Shown: positions 1 to 9,651 of the stretch, one piece after another
Layout: each line of letters opens with the position of its first letter
How positions within the stretch are numbered: position 1 is the first letter of the stretch
DNA from: Shimazuella alba
GTDB taxonomy: Bacteria; Bacillota; Bacilli; Thermoactinomycetales; Thermoactinomycetaceae
Reading direction: 5' to 3'
DNA: 64,000 nt
Assembly (NCBI RefSeq): GCF_009831235.1
Contig: NZ_WUUL01000001.1
Coordinates: 186,001 to 250,000 of the forward strand
Notes under the pieces: generated by a model
What the model saw: only the letters and a program-made list of their open reading frames with translations
Databases searched by the model: none
What the model was told of the DNA's origin: nothing
Program-made: the position numbers and the translations under genes

Positions 1-982
1 TGCAAAAGAAGTATTACGGCTCCAGAAATTAGCTGCAAAAATAGCTGAGATAGATGTGCTCCATTCTTATGCCACTATTTCTATTCGCTATCAGTATGTA
101 CGTCCCATTATTTCAGAGGATAATCGATTATATGTGCAAAAAGGTCGGCATCCAGTGGTGGAAGCAGCGCAGTATGAAAATTATGTAGCAAACGATGTTC
201 ACCTTGATTGTGATCAGCGACAAGTTTTATTGATTACAGGTCCCAATATGGCAGGAAAAAGTACCTATATGAGACAAGTTGCCCTGATTGCAATCATGGC
301 GCAAATTGGCTGTTTTGTTCCTGCTGAGAAAGCGGAGATTGGTCTTATTGATCGGATCTTTACCAGAATCGGAGCTTCTGATGACTTAGCACGAGGTCAT
401 AGCACTTTTATGGTAGAGATGATGGAGACCTGTGAAGCGTTGCGAGAAGCTACCTCAAAAAGCCTTATTTTACTAGACGAAGTTGGACGTGGTACTTCTA
501 CTTATGATGGAATGGCCTTAGCTCACTCGATTGTGGAATATGTTCATCATGAGATTGGGGCGAAAACTCTATTTTCTACACACTATCATGAACTAGTGAA
601 ATTGGAAGCAGAACTTCCTAAATTAACAAATGTTCATGCAAAATGTGTGGAGAAGGATGGGAAAGTTGTATTTTTACATCGGATTGTTTCGGGAGGAGCA
701 GATCGAAGTTATGGGATACATGTTGCAGAATTAGCTGGGTTACCTGTTCCTGTGATAAATCGTGCTAAAGAAATTCTGACTCATCTAGAAGAATCCAGAT
801 CTCCAGAAGTAGCAGTTGCAAAAGAAGAAGAACCACTTAATTTGTTTTCATTTTTGCCTGAAGTCAGTCCTGTAGAAGAAGAAATAGCAAAAGAGATTCA
901 ATCTTGGAACCTAATGGAGCATACACCGATGGAGTCCTTACAGTTCTTACAAACATTGCAGCAAAAACTAAAGTCGAAGTAG
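1..982 (+). CDS. mutS: DNA mismatch repair protein MutS, C-terminal part (gene cut by window edge)
   Basis: MutS recognises mismatches and recruits MutL in an ATP-dependent way. Only the C-terminal ATPase half is here; the frame is open from base 2, so the true start lies outside the window. Visible are the Walker A loop GPNMAGKST, the MutS signature around ASDDLARGHSTFMVEM, the Walker B segment LILLDEVGRGTST and the downstream FSTHYHEL motif, in the family order. The stop at 980-982 overlaps the ribosome binding site of mutL, so the two are translated as an operon. The identification is secure. Confidence 0.97.
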   Translation, partial: AKEVLRLQKLAAKIAEIDVLHSYATISIRYQYVRPIISEDNRLYVQKGRHPVVEAAQYENYVANDVHLDCDQRQVLLITGPNMAGKSTYMRQVALIAIMAQIGCFVPAEKAEIGLIDRIFTRIGASDDLARGHSTFMVEMMETCEALREATSKSLILLDEVGRGTSTYDGMALAHSIVEYVHHEIGAKTLFSTHYHELVKLEAELPKLTNVHAKCVEKDGKVVFLHRIVSGGADRSYGIHVAELAGLPVPVINRAKEILTHLEESRSPEVAVAKEEEPLNLFSFLPEVSPVEEEIAKEIQSWNLMEHTPMESLQFLQTLQQKLKSK

Positions 983-993
983 GAGGGATAGAA

Positions 994-2829
994 TTGGCTA
1001 CTATTCAAATCCTAAGTGATCATCTGGCAAATCAGATTGCAGCAGGAGAAGTAGTAGAACGCCCTGCTTCTGTAGTGAAAGAACTTGTGGAAAATGCGAT
1101 CGATGCTCATGCAACAAAGATAGAAGTAGTTTTGATCGAAGGAGGTATTACCTCCATCCGCATATCGGATAACGGTGTGGGTATGAGTTTCGAAGATGCG
1201 AAACTCGCATTTGAACGTCATGCCACTAGTAAGATTCGTAGTGAGCGAGACTTAACAACCATACGTACATTAGGATTTCGAGGAGAGGCCCTTCCAAGTA
1301 TCGCTTCGGTGGCACGAGTGGAGTTGGTCACTTCATCGGATGATTTAACCCTTGCTACAACTATTCAAATCGATGGTGGAACGAAACAGGAAGCTACTAC
1401 TACTTCTAGAGTGAGAGGAACAGATGTAATAGTTCGTGATTTGTTTTATAATACACCAGCACGACTAAAATATTTAAAAACCATTAGCACAGAAATAAGT
1501 CATGTGGCAGATGTAATAGGTAGATTAGCATTAGCACATCCTACTATTTCTTTTCATCTTCAACATCAAGGGAGAGAATTGTTTCGAAGTACAGGGGATG
1601 GAAAGCTACTTCATGCTATACTCGCTTTATATGGGAAACAAGTAGCATCTCAGATGGTAAAGATAAAAGCAGAAGATAGTGATTTTAAGTTGTCTGGCTA
1701 TATCGGCAAACCAGAGTTGACCCGCGCTAGTCGAAAAGCCATCACCATTTTACTAAATGGACGTTATGTTCGAAGTATCCCACTAACCAACACGATATTA
1801 GCTGCTTATGGTACATTACTTCCTGCGGGGCGGTATCCCATTGGAGTAATACAAATCGAGATGGATCCAAAATTAGTAGATGTGAATGTTCATCCTGCCA
1901 AATTGGAAGTAAGGCTTAGCAAAGAAAAGGAACTTGCTCAGTTGATTACAAACGCGATCAAAGCTGCTTTTCAACAAAAAACGTTGATTCCATTAGCTTC
2001 ACAACCAAAGCAAGAGCTTTTCCCGCCAAAATCAAAAGTAGAACAATTGGAACTAACGAACGAACAAACCTATCCATTTGTGGAAGAAAAGAAGTCTCCT
2101 CCTGTTATTAGAGAGACTAAAGCTGTTCCTTTCATAGAAAAAGAAGAAGTAGTCCGTCATGAAACTTCTGGAACAACTCGATCAGAGATATCTCCAGACA
2201 TACCCTTAAAAACAGAACCTAGAAGAGAAAGTAATACAACTCGTATGCCTCTTCCTGAGCTTTTACCATTAGCCCAAGTACATGGGACATATATTGTTGC
2301 CCAATCACCAGATGGATTGTATCTGATTGATCAGCATGCTGCCCAGGAGAGAGTCTATTATGAACAATTTTTAGCAAAGATGAAAAAAGAAGATCATCAT
2401 GTTCAGCCTTTGTTAATTCCTTTAACAGTGGAGTGTACATCCAGTGACGCGCTTCTGTTAGAAAATTATATGGAAACTCTCAAAGCTTGGGGATTAGAAC
2501 TGGAACCATTTGGAGGTAACACTTTTTTATTACGCAGCTATCCTGATTGGTTTCCTTCTGTTGATGTCCAACCTGTATTGTCAGAGATAATGGAATGGCT
2601 TCGGTCTCACGGACGAGTAAACACCACTGAACTGCGAGATGCTTCAGCAAAATTAATGGCTTGTAAGGCTGCGATCAAGGCAAATCGTCATCTTCGTGTG
2701 GATGAGATGGAAGCTTTGATCGAGGATCTAGAAAAATGTGAAACCCCTTATACATGTCCGCATGGTCGTCCAATCCTAGTTCATTTTTCTACCTATGAAC
2801 TGGAAAAAATGTTTAAGCGGGTGATGTAA
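994..2829 (+). CDS. mutL: DNA mismatch repair protein MutL (endonuclease type)
   Basis: MutL links mismatch recognition to strand removal. The N-terminal GHKL ATPase shows NAIDAH, DNGVGM, GFRGEAL and the FYNTPARLKYL segment. A variable acidic linker follows (about residues 340-410), then the C-terminal domain with the metal-binding endonuclease motif DQHAAQERVYYE, the ACKAAIKA segment and CPHGRP. This is the nicking MutL found in bacteria without MutH. I choose the TTG at 994, which lies seven bases after AGGAGGG (981-987) and gives the standard N terminus MATIQILSD; an upstream in-frame start at 904 would lie inside mutS and adds unconserved residues. 611 aa. Confidence 0.96.
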   Translation: MATIQILSDHLANQIAAGEVVERPASVVKELVENAIDAHATKIEVVLIEGGITSIRISDNGVGMSFEDAKLAFERHATSKIRSERDLTTIRTLGFRGEALPSIASVARVELVTSSDDLTLATTIQIDGGTKQEATTTSRVRGTDVIVRDLFYNTPARLKYLKTISTEISHVADVIGRLALAHPTISFHLQHQGRELFRSTGDGKLLHAILALYGKQVASQMVKIKAEDSDFKLSGYIGKPELTRASRKAITILLNGRYVRSIPLTNTILAAYGTLLPAGRYPIGVIQIEMDPKLVDVNVHPAKLEVRLSKEKELAQLITNAIKAAFQQKTLIPLASQPKQELFPPKSKVEQLELTNEQTYPFVEEKKSPPVIRETKAVPFIEKEEVVRHETSGTTRSEISPDIPLKTEPRRESNTTRMPLPELLPLAQVHGTYIVAQSPDGLYLIDQHAAQERVYYEQFLAKMKKEDHHVQPLLIPLTVECTSSDALLLENYMETLKAWGLELEPFGGNTFLLRSYPDWFPSVDVQPVLSEIMEWLRSHGRVNTTELRDASAKLMACKAAIKANRHLRVDEMEALIEDLEKCETPYTCPHGRPILVHFSTYELEKMFKRVM

Positions 2830-2831
2830 AA

Positions 2832-3605
2832 ATGATTATGGTTACTACTTCCCATGATCCTTCTTCTAAGGAGATCGAACAAGCAACGTGCATAGCAGCT
2901 ACTTTATCCGTACCTTATATAGAACGAGATAGAGCCAGTCTAGATAAACTGTACAAGCAGTATGATATAGATGGCGTACTCATCGTCTCGAAAAAGGGCT
3001 TGCGTTACGAAAGTAGTGGAAATCCATCTTTCTTCTTTCACCCAAATTTATCTGTTGTTCGTTTGAAACAGTGGTCAAAAGGCGAAAATGATGCTATGGT
3101 ACGTACAGCGAACCTATTAGAGGGCGACCATGTCCTAGATTGTACTCTTGGTATGGGAGCAGACGCTATTGTTTCATCTTTTGTTACGGGAGACAGCGGT
3201 AAAGTTGTTGGGCTTGAGAGTGAACCTGTTTTGGCGTGTATGGTTTCAGAGGGATTGAAAAATTATTGCAGCGGTAGACCAGCCATCGACGAAGCGATGA
3301 GAAGAATTGAAGTTGTAAATGATAATTATCGATCCTATTTGAAACAATGCGAAAGCAATTCATTTGATGTTGTGGTATTTGATCCAATGTTTCGCAAGAC
3401 CGTTTATCATTCGAAAGCGATGCAGATGTTAAAACCTTTGGCTAATCCCACTGCCGTAGATCAAGAATCTGTCAAACATGCTACACGCGTTGCTCGGAGA
3501 CGTGTATTGTTAAAAGAGCGGAAAAATAGTAGTGAATTTGCAAGACTTGGATTCACTGTCATTCATCAATCTTCTAGTTATGCATGGGGGGTTATTGACC
3601 CATGA
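2832..3605 (+). CDS. RsmJ-like class I SAM-dependent methyltransferase (DUF548 family)
   Basis: Predicted SAM-dependent RNA methyltransferase. The SAM-binding segment is DCTLGMGADA (about residues 102-111), followed by an acidic VVGLESEP loop, and the catalytic-type motif VVVFDPMF sits near residue 182. This combination resembles RsmJ, the 16S rRNA guanine-N2 methyltransferase of gamma-proteobacteria, but the Gram-positive members are less studied and the target base is inferred. Start: ATG two bases after the mutL stop; an ATG at 2838 is possible. It overlaps miaA by four bases (ATGA), so the genes are translationally coupled. Confidence 0.75.
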   Translation: MIMVTTSHDPSSKEIEQATCIAATLSVPYIERDRASLDKLYKQYDIDGVLIVSKKGLRYESSGNPSFFFHPNLSVVRLKQWSKGENDAMVRTANLLEGDHVLDCTLGMGADAIVSSFVTGDSGKVVGLESEPVLACMVSEGLKNYCSGRPAIDEAMRRIEVVNDNYRSYLKQCESNSFDVVVFDPMFRKTVYHSKAMQMLKPLANPTAVDQESVKHATRVARRRVLLKERKNSSEFARLGFTVIHQSSSYAWGVIDP

Positions 3606-4531
3606 AGCCTGACTTATTGGTTATTGTTGGTCCAACTGGTGTTGGAAAGACAGCTCTTAGTTTGCAATTAGCAGAAGATTTTTGTGGAGAAATTATCTCA
3701 GGGGATTCTATGCAGGTATATAGAGGGATGGATATAGGGACAGCAAAAGCGAGTGAAGAAGAACAAGCAAAAATTCCTCACCATCTAATTGATCTGTTAG
3801 ATCCTAATGAGTCATTTTCTGTTCAGCAATATCAACACCTTGCTCGAGAAAAAATAAGAAAAATCCAATCCCATCATCATCTTCCTATGCTAGTTGGAGG
3901 GACAGGACTTTATATAGAGTCGGTTGTTCATGAGTATAAAATGCCTCATGTAACAGAAAATCCTTCCATTCGCCAGGAGCTAACAGAATTGGCAATGGTA
4001 CATGGTAATAAGTATTTGCATCAAAAGCTCCAACAAGTAGATGAGAAAACTGCTAGTAAACTACATCCTAACGATCTGCGACGAATTATTCGTGCTCTGG
4101 AAGTTTTTCAATTAACAGGTAAACCTTTATCAGAGCAACAACAACGCAGTGAATCTCCCTTTCGTGTGTTATGGATTGGATTAAATATGCCACGTCCTAA
4201 GTTATACGAGCAGATCAATCAACGTGTGGATCAGATGATTGAAAAAGGATTAGAAGAAGAAGTAAGGGAACTGCTTGCAACAGAGCAATTTGAGCAGCAT
4301 ACTGCATCTCAAGCGATTGGTTACAAAGAAATGATTCAGTACATAAAAGGTAATATTTCTTTTGATGATGCAGTGCTTGCGATCAAACAAGGGACTCGTA
4401 GATATGCGAAAAGACAGCTTTCTTGGTTCCGTCGCATACCGGAGATTCATTGGTTTGATAAAACAGAAGCACATGCGATGATAGAAATTAACCATTTAGT
4501 AGCAGGAAAGTTCCCATCTTACAGAGAATAG
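3602..4531 (+). CDS. miaA: tRNA dimethylallyltransferase MiaA
   Basis: Transfers a dimethylallyl group to N6 of A37 in tRNAs reading UNN codons. The P-loop GPTGVGKT is at residues 9-16, followed by the DSMQVYRGMDIGTAK motif that binds substrate and by the family C-terminal QAIGYKEM and RYAKRQLSWFRR segments. 309 aa, normal for the family. The start overlaps the preceding methyltransferase stop, and hfq follows closely. The miaA-hfq neighbourhood is conserved in many bacteria. Confidence 0.97.
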   Translation: MKPDLLVIVGPTGVGKTALSLQLAEDFCGEIISGDSMQVYRGMDIGTAKASEEEQAKIPHHLIDLLDPNESFSVQQYQHLAREKIRKIQSHHHLPMLVGGTGLYIESVVHEYKMPHVTENPSIRQELTELAMVHGNKYLHQKLQQVDEKTASKLHPNDLRRIIRALEVFQLTGKPLSEQQQRSESPFRVLWIGLNMPRPKLYEQINQRVDQMIEKGLEEEVRELLATEQFEQHTASQAIGYKEMIQYIKGNISFDDAVLAIKQGTRRYAKRQLSWFRRIPEIHWFDKTEAHAMIEINHLVAGKFPSYRE

Positions 4532-4564
4532 GTATCAGATAAGATGATATAGGAGGTACCACAT

Positions 4565-4816
4565 TTGAAACAGTCTATAAATATTCAAGATACATTTCTA
4601 AATCAAATCAGAAAAGAATCCGTACCTGTAACTATTTTTTTAGTTAATGGATTTCAACTCCGCGGTTTGATACGTGGATTTGATAATTTTACAATCGTTA
4701 TTGATAGTGACGGTAAGCAACAAATGGTATATAAACATGCAATATCAACGTTTACCCCTGCTAGACCAGTTTCGCTCATGTCAGCAGATGAAGTGAAAGA
4801 AGAGCAAAATGCATAG
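4565..4816 (+). CDS. hfq: RNA chaperone Hfq
   Basis: Sm-like hexameric RNA chaperone. Sm1 motif residues [20 protein letters not shown] and the Sm2 YKHAIST segment are both present. At 83 aa it is short, like the B. subtilis protein, without the long C-terminal tail of enterics. It starts at TTG 4565, eight bases after a perfect AGGAGG (4551-4556). A rho-independent terminator follows at once, closing the mutS-hfq gene group. Confidence 0.96.
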   Translation: MKQSINIQDTFLNQIRKESVPVTIFLVNGFQLRGLIRGFDNFTIVIDSDGKQQMVYKHAISTFTPARPVSLMSADEVKEEQNA

Positions 4817-4822
4817 TGCATA

Positions 4823-4847
4823 AAAAAAGCCCATCAAGGGCTTTTTT
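4823..4847 (+). terminator. Rho-independent terminator after hfq
   Basis: AAAAAGCCC, five-base loop, GGGCTTTTTT. The stem ends in a T run seven bases after the hfq stop. Confidence 0.9.
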
Positions 4848-4912
4848 CTTTTCACCTTTCCTAGGCTACTGCGTATAGTGGAGGAGTAGCCAGAGGAGAG
4901 AGGGGTAAGAGG

Positions 4913-5854
4913 ATGGGGAGTAGAAAGGTATTACTTGAAGAGACGAAAAGACGCATTCAAATCGTGTTCGAGCGGGAAGCAGAACCAACTCCAGTTAATT
5001 GGGAAATGGAACATCAAACTTTGACAAAATGCTTTCAGTCCCTTAGACACTTAGTTGGTTTGGCAGAGATAAAGTCATTTATTGAGGAAATATATGCTTG
5101 GTTAGAGATAGGGAAAAAACGTCGCAATGCAGGGTTGATTGCAGAGCAACAAGTTTTGCATATGGTGTTTACCGGAAATCCAGGTACAGGGAAAACAACA
5201 GTTGCAAGGATCATTGGAGAATTATTCCATGAGATGGGTGTAATAAACAGAGGACATGTTATTGAGGTAGAGCGTGCTGATTTAGTAGGGGAATATATTG
5301 GTCATACAGCTCAAAAGACGAGAGAACATGTGAAGCAGGCATTGGGCGGGATATTGTTTATTGATGAAGCATATTCACTTTCCAGAGGTGGAGAAAAAGA
5401 TTTTGGCAAAGAAGCGATAGATACACTAGTTAAATCAATGGAGGATCATAAGAATGAATTTGTGTTAATTCTTGCGGGTTACTCGAGTGAGATGGAGACT
5501 TTTATTCGTTCCAATCCAGGACTATCCTCCCGTTTCCCGATACAGCTTCGATTTCCAGATTTCTCTGTATCTGAATTATTGGATATTGCGGAACTTATGG
5601 TAAAGGATAGACAGTATGTTTTTTCTGCAACAGCAAAAGAAAAAATCCGGCAAGCATTGCAGCGGGAAGTAGAGAGAAAGAACTATATGTTTGGAAACGC
5701 AAGATTTATAAGAAATTTAGTGGAACAATCCATTCGTCACCATGCAGTGAGATTGTTGAAGAAAAAGGAGGCAGACTTGCAAAGTTTGATGACAATCCTA
5801 CCAGAAGATATCAATTTTGAATCAACTAGTCGTAAAAATAATTCTTCATGGTAG
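4913..5854 (+). CDS. spoVK: Stage V sporulation protein K (AAA+ ATPase)
   Basis: CbxX/CfxQ-type AAA+ ATPase required for spore maturation in B. subtilis; its substrate is not well defined. Walker A GNPGTGKTT lies near residue 89, Walker B ILFIDEAYSL near residue 147, and the SNPGLSSRFP arginine-finger region follows. 313 aa. The ATG at 4913 follows a purine-rich stretch (4892-4904). A GGCTACT/AGTAGCC stem-loop at 4864-4891 lies just upstream; it may be part of the leader. The presence of this gene argues that the host forms endospores. Confidence 0.93.
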   Translation: MGSRKVLLEETKRRIQIVFEREAEPTPVNWEMEHQTLTKCFQSLRHLVGLAEIKSFIEEIYAWLEIGKKRRNAGLIAEQQVLHMVFTGNPGTGKTTVARIIGELFHEMGVINRGHVIEVERADLVGEYIGHTAQKTREHVKQALGGILFIDEAYSLSRGGEKDFGKEAIDTLVKSMEDHKNEFVLILAGYSSEMETFIRSNPGLSSRFPIQLRFPDFSVSELLDIAELMVKDRQYVFSATAKEKIRQALQREVERKNYMFGNARFIRNLVEQSIRHHAVRLLKKKEADLQSLMTILPEDINFESTSRKNNSSW

Positions 5855-5901
5855 AATAGAGTTGTATCATATAAGAATTTATGTAGAAGAGTTGGTTGTG
5901 T

Positions 5902-7137
5902 ATGTCTGATTTAATAAGGCTACGTACAAGTAAAACAAACATTTCTCCTATCATTCAACAAATTGAAGATAGGGTTGAAATGCATCAAGCTAGGTTGCTA
6001 GCTGCTTATCAAAAGTATGGTGTCAGTGAATCTCATCTGCGTTCCTCGACTGGATATGGTTATGATGATATAGGTAGAGAGACGTTAGAGCGGATTGTTG
6101 CTGATTTATTTGGAGGTGAATTAGCTCTCGTTCGTCCGAATATCGTATCAGGAACTCATGCAATAGCAGCTTGTCTATATGGGATACTTCGTCCAGATGA
6201 TGAATGGATAGCTTTAACAGGGAGACCATATGATACATTATTTGAGATTATTGGTTCTCCTCATGATGGGACAGGCTCTTTGGCTGACTTGGGTATCCAT
6301 TACCATGAAATTGGTTTAACTAACAAAAACGAAGTCGACTGGTTGGCTTTTCAACAAAGATTAAGTAAAAAAACCAAGTTAGTAGCCATTCAACGTTCCA
6401 GAGGTTACTCAAATCGGCCCTCTTTTACCATTGCAGAGATCGAATCCATGATCGAACGCATTCGCAAGATCTTACCAAATGTTATCGTCTTTGTGGATAA
6501 CTGTTATGGAGAATTCGTAGAAGATAAAGAGCCTCTCCACGTTGGTGCGGATCTCATAGCTGGCTCGCTAATAAAAAATCTCGGTGGCGGACTTGCGAAA
6601 TCTGGAGGTTACATAGTTGGACGAAAATCATTGGTAGGATTAGCAGCGGCACGTTTGGTAGCGCCTGGTATCGGTCTGGAAGGCGGGGCAACACATGGAT
6701 ATTTGGCAGATTACTACCAAGGTCTATTTTTAGCACCTCATGTGGTAGGAGAAGCTCTAAAAGGAATGGTTTTTGCATCTGCTTTGTTTGAAGAAGAGGG
6801 ATATATCGTTTCACCTAGTTATAAGGATAAACGAACCGATATCATTCAACAGATTCAACTGGGAACTGCTGAGAAACTAATTACTTTTTGCCAAGCGATT
6901 CAAGCAGCTTCGCCAATTGATGCACATGTACGTCCAGAACCTTCCCCAATGCCAGGATACAAAGATCCTGTAATCATGGCAGCAGGGACTTTTGTGCAAG
7001 GTGCAAGTATTGAATTATCTGCAGACGGGCCACTGCGTGAACCATATACGGTCTATTTGCAAGGTGGTTTGACCTATGCTCATGTGAAGGTTGCACTAAA
7101 ACAAGCATTGAAAGCAATGAAATCAACTAGAGAATAG
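5902..7137 (+). CDS. ynbB: YnbB-type PLP-dependent enzyme (methionine gamma-lyase / aluminium resistance family)
   Basis: Fold-type I PLP enzyme of the Met_gamma_lyase family, often named aluminium resistance protein; the real substrate is not established. The early STGYGYDDIGR segment and the PLP-lysine region GSLIKNLGGGLAKSGGY (around residue 220) are family hallmarks, with FVDNCYGEF just before. ATG 5902 is preferred over a TTG two codons upstream, though neither has a strong ribosome binding site. 411 aa. This gene beside glnRA is a familiar Bacillales arrangement. Confidence 0.9.
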   Translation: MSDLIRLRTSKTNISPIIQQIEDRVEMHQARLLAAYQKYGVSESHLRSSTGYGYDDIGRETLERIVADLFGGELALVRPNIVSGTHAIAACLYGILRPDDEWIALTGRPYDTLFEIIGSPHDGTGSLADLGIHYHEIGLTNKNEVDWLAFQQRLSKKTKLVAIQRSRGYSNRPSFTIAEIESMIERIRKILPNVIVFVDNCYGEFVEDKEPLHVGADLIAGSLIKNLGGGLAKSGGYIVGRKSLVGLAAARLVAPGIGLEGGATHGYLADYYQGLFLAPHVVGEALKGMVFASALFEEEGYIVSPSYKDKRTDIIQQIQLGTAEKLITFCQAIQAASPIDAHVRPEPSPMPGYKDPVIMAAGTFVQGASIELSADGPLREPYTVYLQGGLTYAHVKVALKQALKAMKSTRE

Positions 7138-7147
7138 GAGATGTATA

Positions 7148-7642
7148 ATGGAATCTTTTGATGCAATATGGTGGGTAGTTATTGTTGGTTTGTTTTTATT
7201 GGCATATGCAGGTCTTTTTCTCCCGGCATTGCCTGATGTCCCGTTTTTATTTGCTGGATTTTTAGTTTACCACTTTTTGATTGACGATTATTCACTAGGT
7301 TGGGTGTTTTGGTCTATAACGATAGTTGCAACTATCGTACTGTTTTTAATCGATTATCTTGCTGGAGGATATGCTGCTCAAAAAGCTGGTGGTTCGAAAT
7401 GGGATATACCTGCGGCGGCAATTGGGGTAATCTTATTTATGTGGATTCCAGCAGTTGGTTTCTTAATTGGACCAATCATTATGGTATTTCTTGTCGAATT
7501 ATTTTTGATGAGAAGAACTCCAAACCAAGCCATCCGCATTTCGATTACCACACTGATTGGATTTTTAGGTGGAATCGTTGTGAAGTTTTTCTTGATGAGC
7601 GCAATGATTATCTGGTTTTTGGTGCTGGTTTTCTTCTTTTAA
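7148..7642 (+). CDS. DUF456 family membrane protein
   Basis: Small integral membrane protein of unknown function. About five hydrophobic segments: residues 8-30, 36-50, 55-72, 84-120 and 138-164. The motif LPALPDVPF near residue 25 and the repeated glycine-rich FLIGPIIG-like turns fit DUF456. RBS AGGAGA at 7137-7142. It probably shares a transcript with ynbB and ends in a terminator that overlaps its stop codon. Confidence 0.85.
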   Translation: MESFDAIWWVVIVGLFLLAYAGLFLPALPDVPFLFAGFLVYHFLIDDYSLGWVFWSITIVATIVLFLIDYLAGGYAAQKAGGSKWDIPAAAIGVILFMWIPAVGFLIGPIIMVFLVELFLMRRTPNQAIRISITTLIGFLGGIVVKFFLMSAMIIWFLVLVFFF

Positions 7643-7666
7643 AACGCCTTCTGGCGTTTTATTTTT
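7641..7666 (+). terminator. Rho-independent terminator
   Basis: AAAACGCC TTCT GGCGTTTT followed by ATTTTTG, overlapping the stop of the DUF456 gene. Confidence 0.9.
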
Positions 7667-7675
7667 GTTGAGTGA

Positions 7676-7727
7676 TGTCAGCTTTATTGACATGAATTTG
7701 ACAGCGAAGATAACATCACCATATAAT
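7676..7727 (+). promoter_or_regulatory. glnRA promoter with two GlnR/TnrA boxes
   Basis: Box 1 at 7676-7692 is TGTCA-N7-TGACA, an exact match to the GlnR/TnrA consensus TGTNA-N7-TNACA. Box 2 at 7699-7715 is TGACA-N7-TAACA, one mismatch, and overlaps the -35. The promoter is TTGACA (7698-7703), 18 bases, TATAAT (7722-7727). This is the same two-operator layout as B. subtilis glnRA, where GlnR represses the operon under nitrogen excess. Confidence 0.92.
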
Positions 7728-7749
7728 GTTTCTCGAAGGAGGCGTTAGC

Positions 7750-8133
7750 GTGAATGATGATATCCGACGAAACATGTCGCTGTTTCCGATAAGCATCGTA
7801 AGTAAATTAACCGAATTAACCGCGCGCCAAATTCGTTATTATGAAAAGCATGGTCTGGTAAGTCCAGCTCGAACCGAAGGCAACCAACGTCTCTTTTCTT
7901 TCCATGATGTCGATATGCTTCTCAAGATCAAAATGCAACTAGAAAAAGGATATAACTTGACTAGTATTAAGAATATGATTTTACCTAAGGAGCAGGATAA
8001 AAGGAAAGAGAAGAAGACAAAAGAGCTTTCCGATGCAGAGTTGCGTCGCATGTTACATAGGGAATTGTTCTCTGGCGACAAACATAAGACACCGCTTACA
8101 CAAGGAGAGTTATCTCGATTCTTCCGCCCATAA
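7750..8133 (+). CDS. glnR: Nitrogen repressor GlnR (MerR family)
   Basis: MerR-type repressor of glutamine synthetase. The winged helix shows VSKLTELTARQIRYYEKHGL and the second helix-turn region NQRLFSFHDVDMLLKI. The C-terminal tail is short, as in GlnR, where it senses feedback-inhibited glutamine synthetase. The GTG at 7750 is seven bases after AAGGAGG (7736-7742); an upstream in-frame start would overlap the -10. 127 aa. It is co-transcribed with glnA, 24 bases downstream. Confidence 0.94.
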   Translation: MNDDIRRNMSLFPISIVSKLTELTARQIRYYEKHGLVSPARTEGNQRLFSFHDVDMLLKIKMQLEKGYNLTSIKNMILPKEQDKRKEKKTKELSDAELRRMLHRELFSGDKHKTPLTQGELSRFFRP

Positions 8134-8157
8134 CATTTTGAAGGGAGCCGTTTTTAC

Positions 8158-9495
8158 ATGGCCAAGCAACTAACGAAGGACGATATTTTACGAATTGCGT
8201 CAGAAGAGAATGTACAGTACATCCGACTACAATTTACTGATTTGTTAGGTACCATTAAAAATGTTGAAATTCCGCTTAGCCAACTAGAGAAGGCACTTGA
8301 TAACAAAATGATGTTTGATGGTTCCTCCATTGAAGGCTTCGTTCGTATTGAAGAATCAGATATGTACTTATATCCTGATTATAATTCTTGGGTTATTTAC
8401 CCTTGGGCATCTGACAATGGTAAAATCGCTGGATTAACTTGCGATATTTACAAAGCAGATGGTACTCCATTTGAAGGAGACCCACGAGGTATCTTGAAAA
8501 GAGTGATGGAAGAAGCAAAAGAACTTGGATTCACTTCTTTCAATGTTGGTCCAGAACCAGAATTTTTCTTGTTCAAAACTGATGAAAAAGGTCAACCTAC
8601 ACTTGATTTGAATGACCAAGGTGGTTACTTTGACCTTGCACCACTTGATCTTGGAGAAAACTGTCGTCGAGATATCGTGTTGACATTGGAACAAATGGGC
8701 TTTGAAATCGAAGCATCACACCATGAAGTTGCTCCAGGGCAACATGAAATCGACTTTAAATATGGGGATGCTGTTACAACAGCTGACAACATCCAAATCT
8801 TTAAATTAGTAGTAAAAAATGTTGCGCGTAAATATGGTTTGCATGCGACATTTATGCCAAAACCACTATTTGGTGTAAACGGTTCTGGTATGCACTGTCA
8901 CCAATCTCTATTCAAAGGAAGCGAAAATGCTTTTTATGATGAAAGTGATGAGCTAGGTTTAAGTGAAACAGCAAGACACTATTTAGCGGGTATCTTGACA
9001 CATGCTCGTAACTTCACCGCGATCACCAACCCATTGGTGAACTCTTACAAACGACTTGTACCTGGGTATGAAGCGCCATGCTATGTGGCTTGGTCTCCTA
9101 AAAACCGTAGTCCATTAGTACGTGTACCAGCTTCTAGAGGACTCAGCACACGTATCGAAGTGCGCAGTCCAGATCCAGCTGCAAACCCATATTTAGCATT
9201 AGCTGTAATGCTTAAAGCTGGTTTAGATGGTATCAAAAATAAACTTGCTCTTGTTCCTCATACTGACCGCAATATTTATGTCATGGATGAGTCTGAGCGT
9301 AAAGATGCTGGTATTGAAGACTTGCCTGCTAACATATTTGATGCAGTTGAAGCCTTGCAAAGTGACCCAGTTATTTGTGAAGCACTAGGGGAGCATGCAG
9401 TTGCTCACTTCGTCGAAGCAAAACGCATTGAATGGGATCTGTTCCGTACGACCGTTCACGACTGGGAACGCGATCAATACATGTCACTGTACTAA
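8158..9495 (+). CDS. glnA: Glutamine synthetase type I
   Basis: Makes glutamine from glutamate, ammonia and ATP. Signature segments in order: FDGSSIEGF, the metal-binding [22 protein letters not shown], the ATP/metal motif [10 protein letters not shown], the glutamate flap [17 protein letters not shown] and [10 protein letters not shown]. 445 aa, the GS-I-alpha size of Firmicutes without an adenylylation insert. RBS AAGGGAG. It is regulated with glnR by the boxes upstream. Confidence 0.97.
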   Translation: MAKQLTKDDILRIASEENVQYIRLQFTDLLGTIKNVEIPLSQLEKALDNKMMFDGSSIEGFVRIEESDMYLYPDYNSWVIYPWASDNGKIAGLTCDIYKADGTPFEGDPRGILKRVMEEAKELGFTSFNVGPEPEFFLFKTDEKGQPTLDLNDQGGYFDLAPLDLGENCRRDIVLTLEQMGFEIEASHHEVAPGQHEIDFKYGDAVTTADNIQIFKLVVKNVARKYGLHATFMPKPLFGVNGSGMHCHQSLFKGSENAFYDESDELGLSETARHYLAGILTHARNFTAITNPLVNSYKRLVPGYEAPCYVAWSPKNRSPLVRVPASRGLSTRIEVRSPDPAANPYLALAVMLKAGLDGIKNKLALVPHTDRNIYVMDESERKDAGIEDLPANIFDAVEALQSDPVICEALGEHAVAHFVEAKRIEWDLFRTTVHDWERDQYMSLY

Positions 9496-9505
9496 TATCT
9501 AAAAC

Positions 9506-9540
9506 AAAACCCCTCCTTCTAAAAGAAGGAGGGGTTTTTT
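9506..9540 (+). terminator. Strong terminator after glnA
   Basis: 15-base stem (AAAACCCCTCCTTCT and its complement), three-base loop AAA, T run at 9535-9540. Confidence 0.93.
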
Positions 9541-9651
9541 GTATGTTGAAGCTAAAAATTAAATTGAAAAATTAGAAATCATTTCATTTATAATGATTGG
9601 AGGTGCTGGAAATGGCATCACTTGTATTACTTTGAATGTGGAGGAGATATT

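Noticed and set aside
7300-7671. 123-codon ORF overlapping the DUF456 gene
   Set aside because: Cys/Trp-rich shadow frame; it reads past the terminator.
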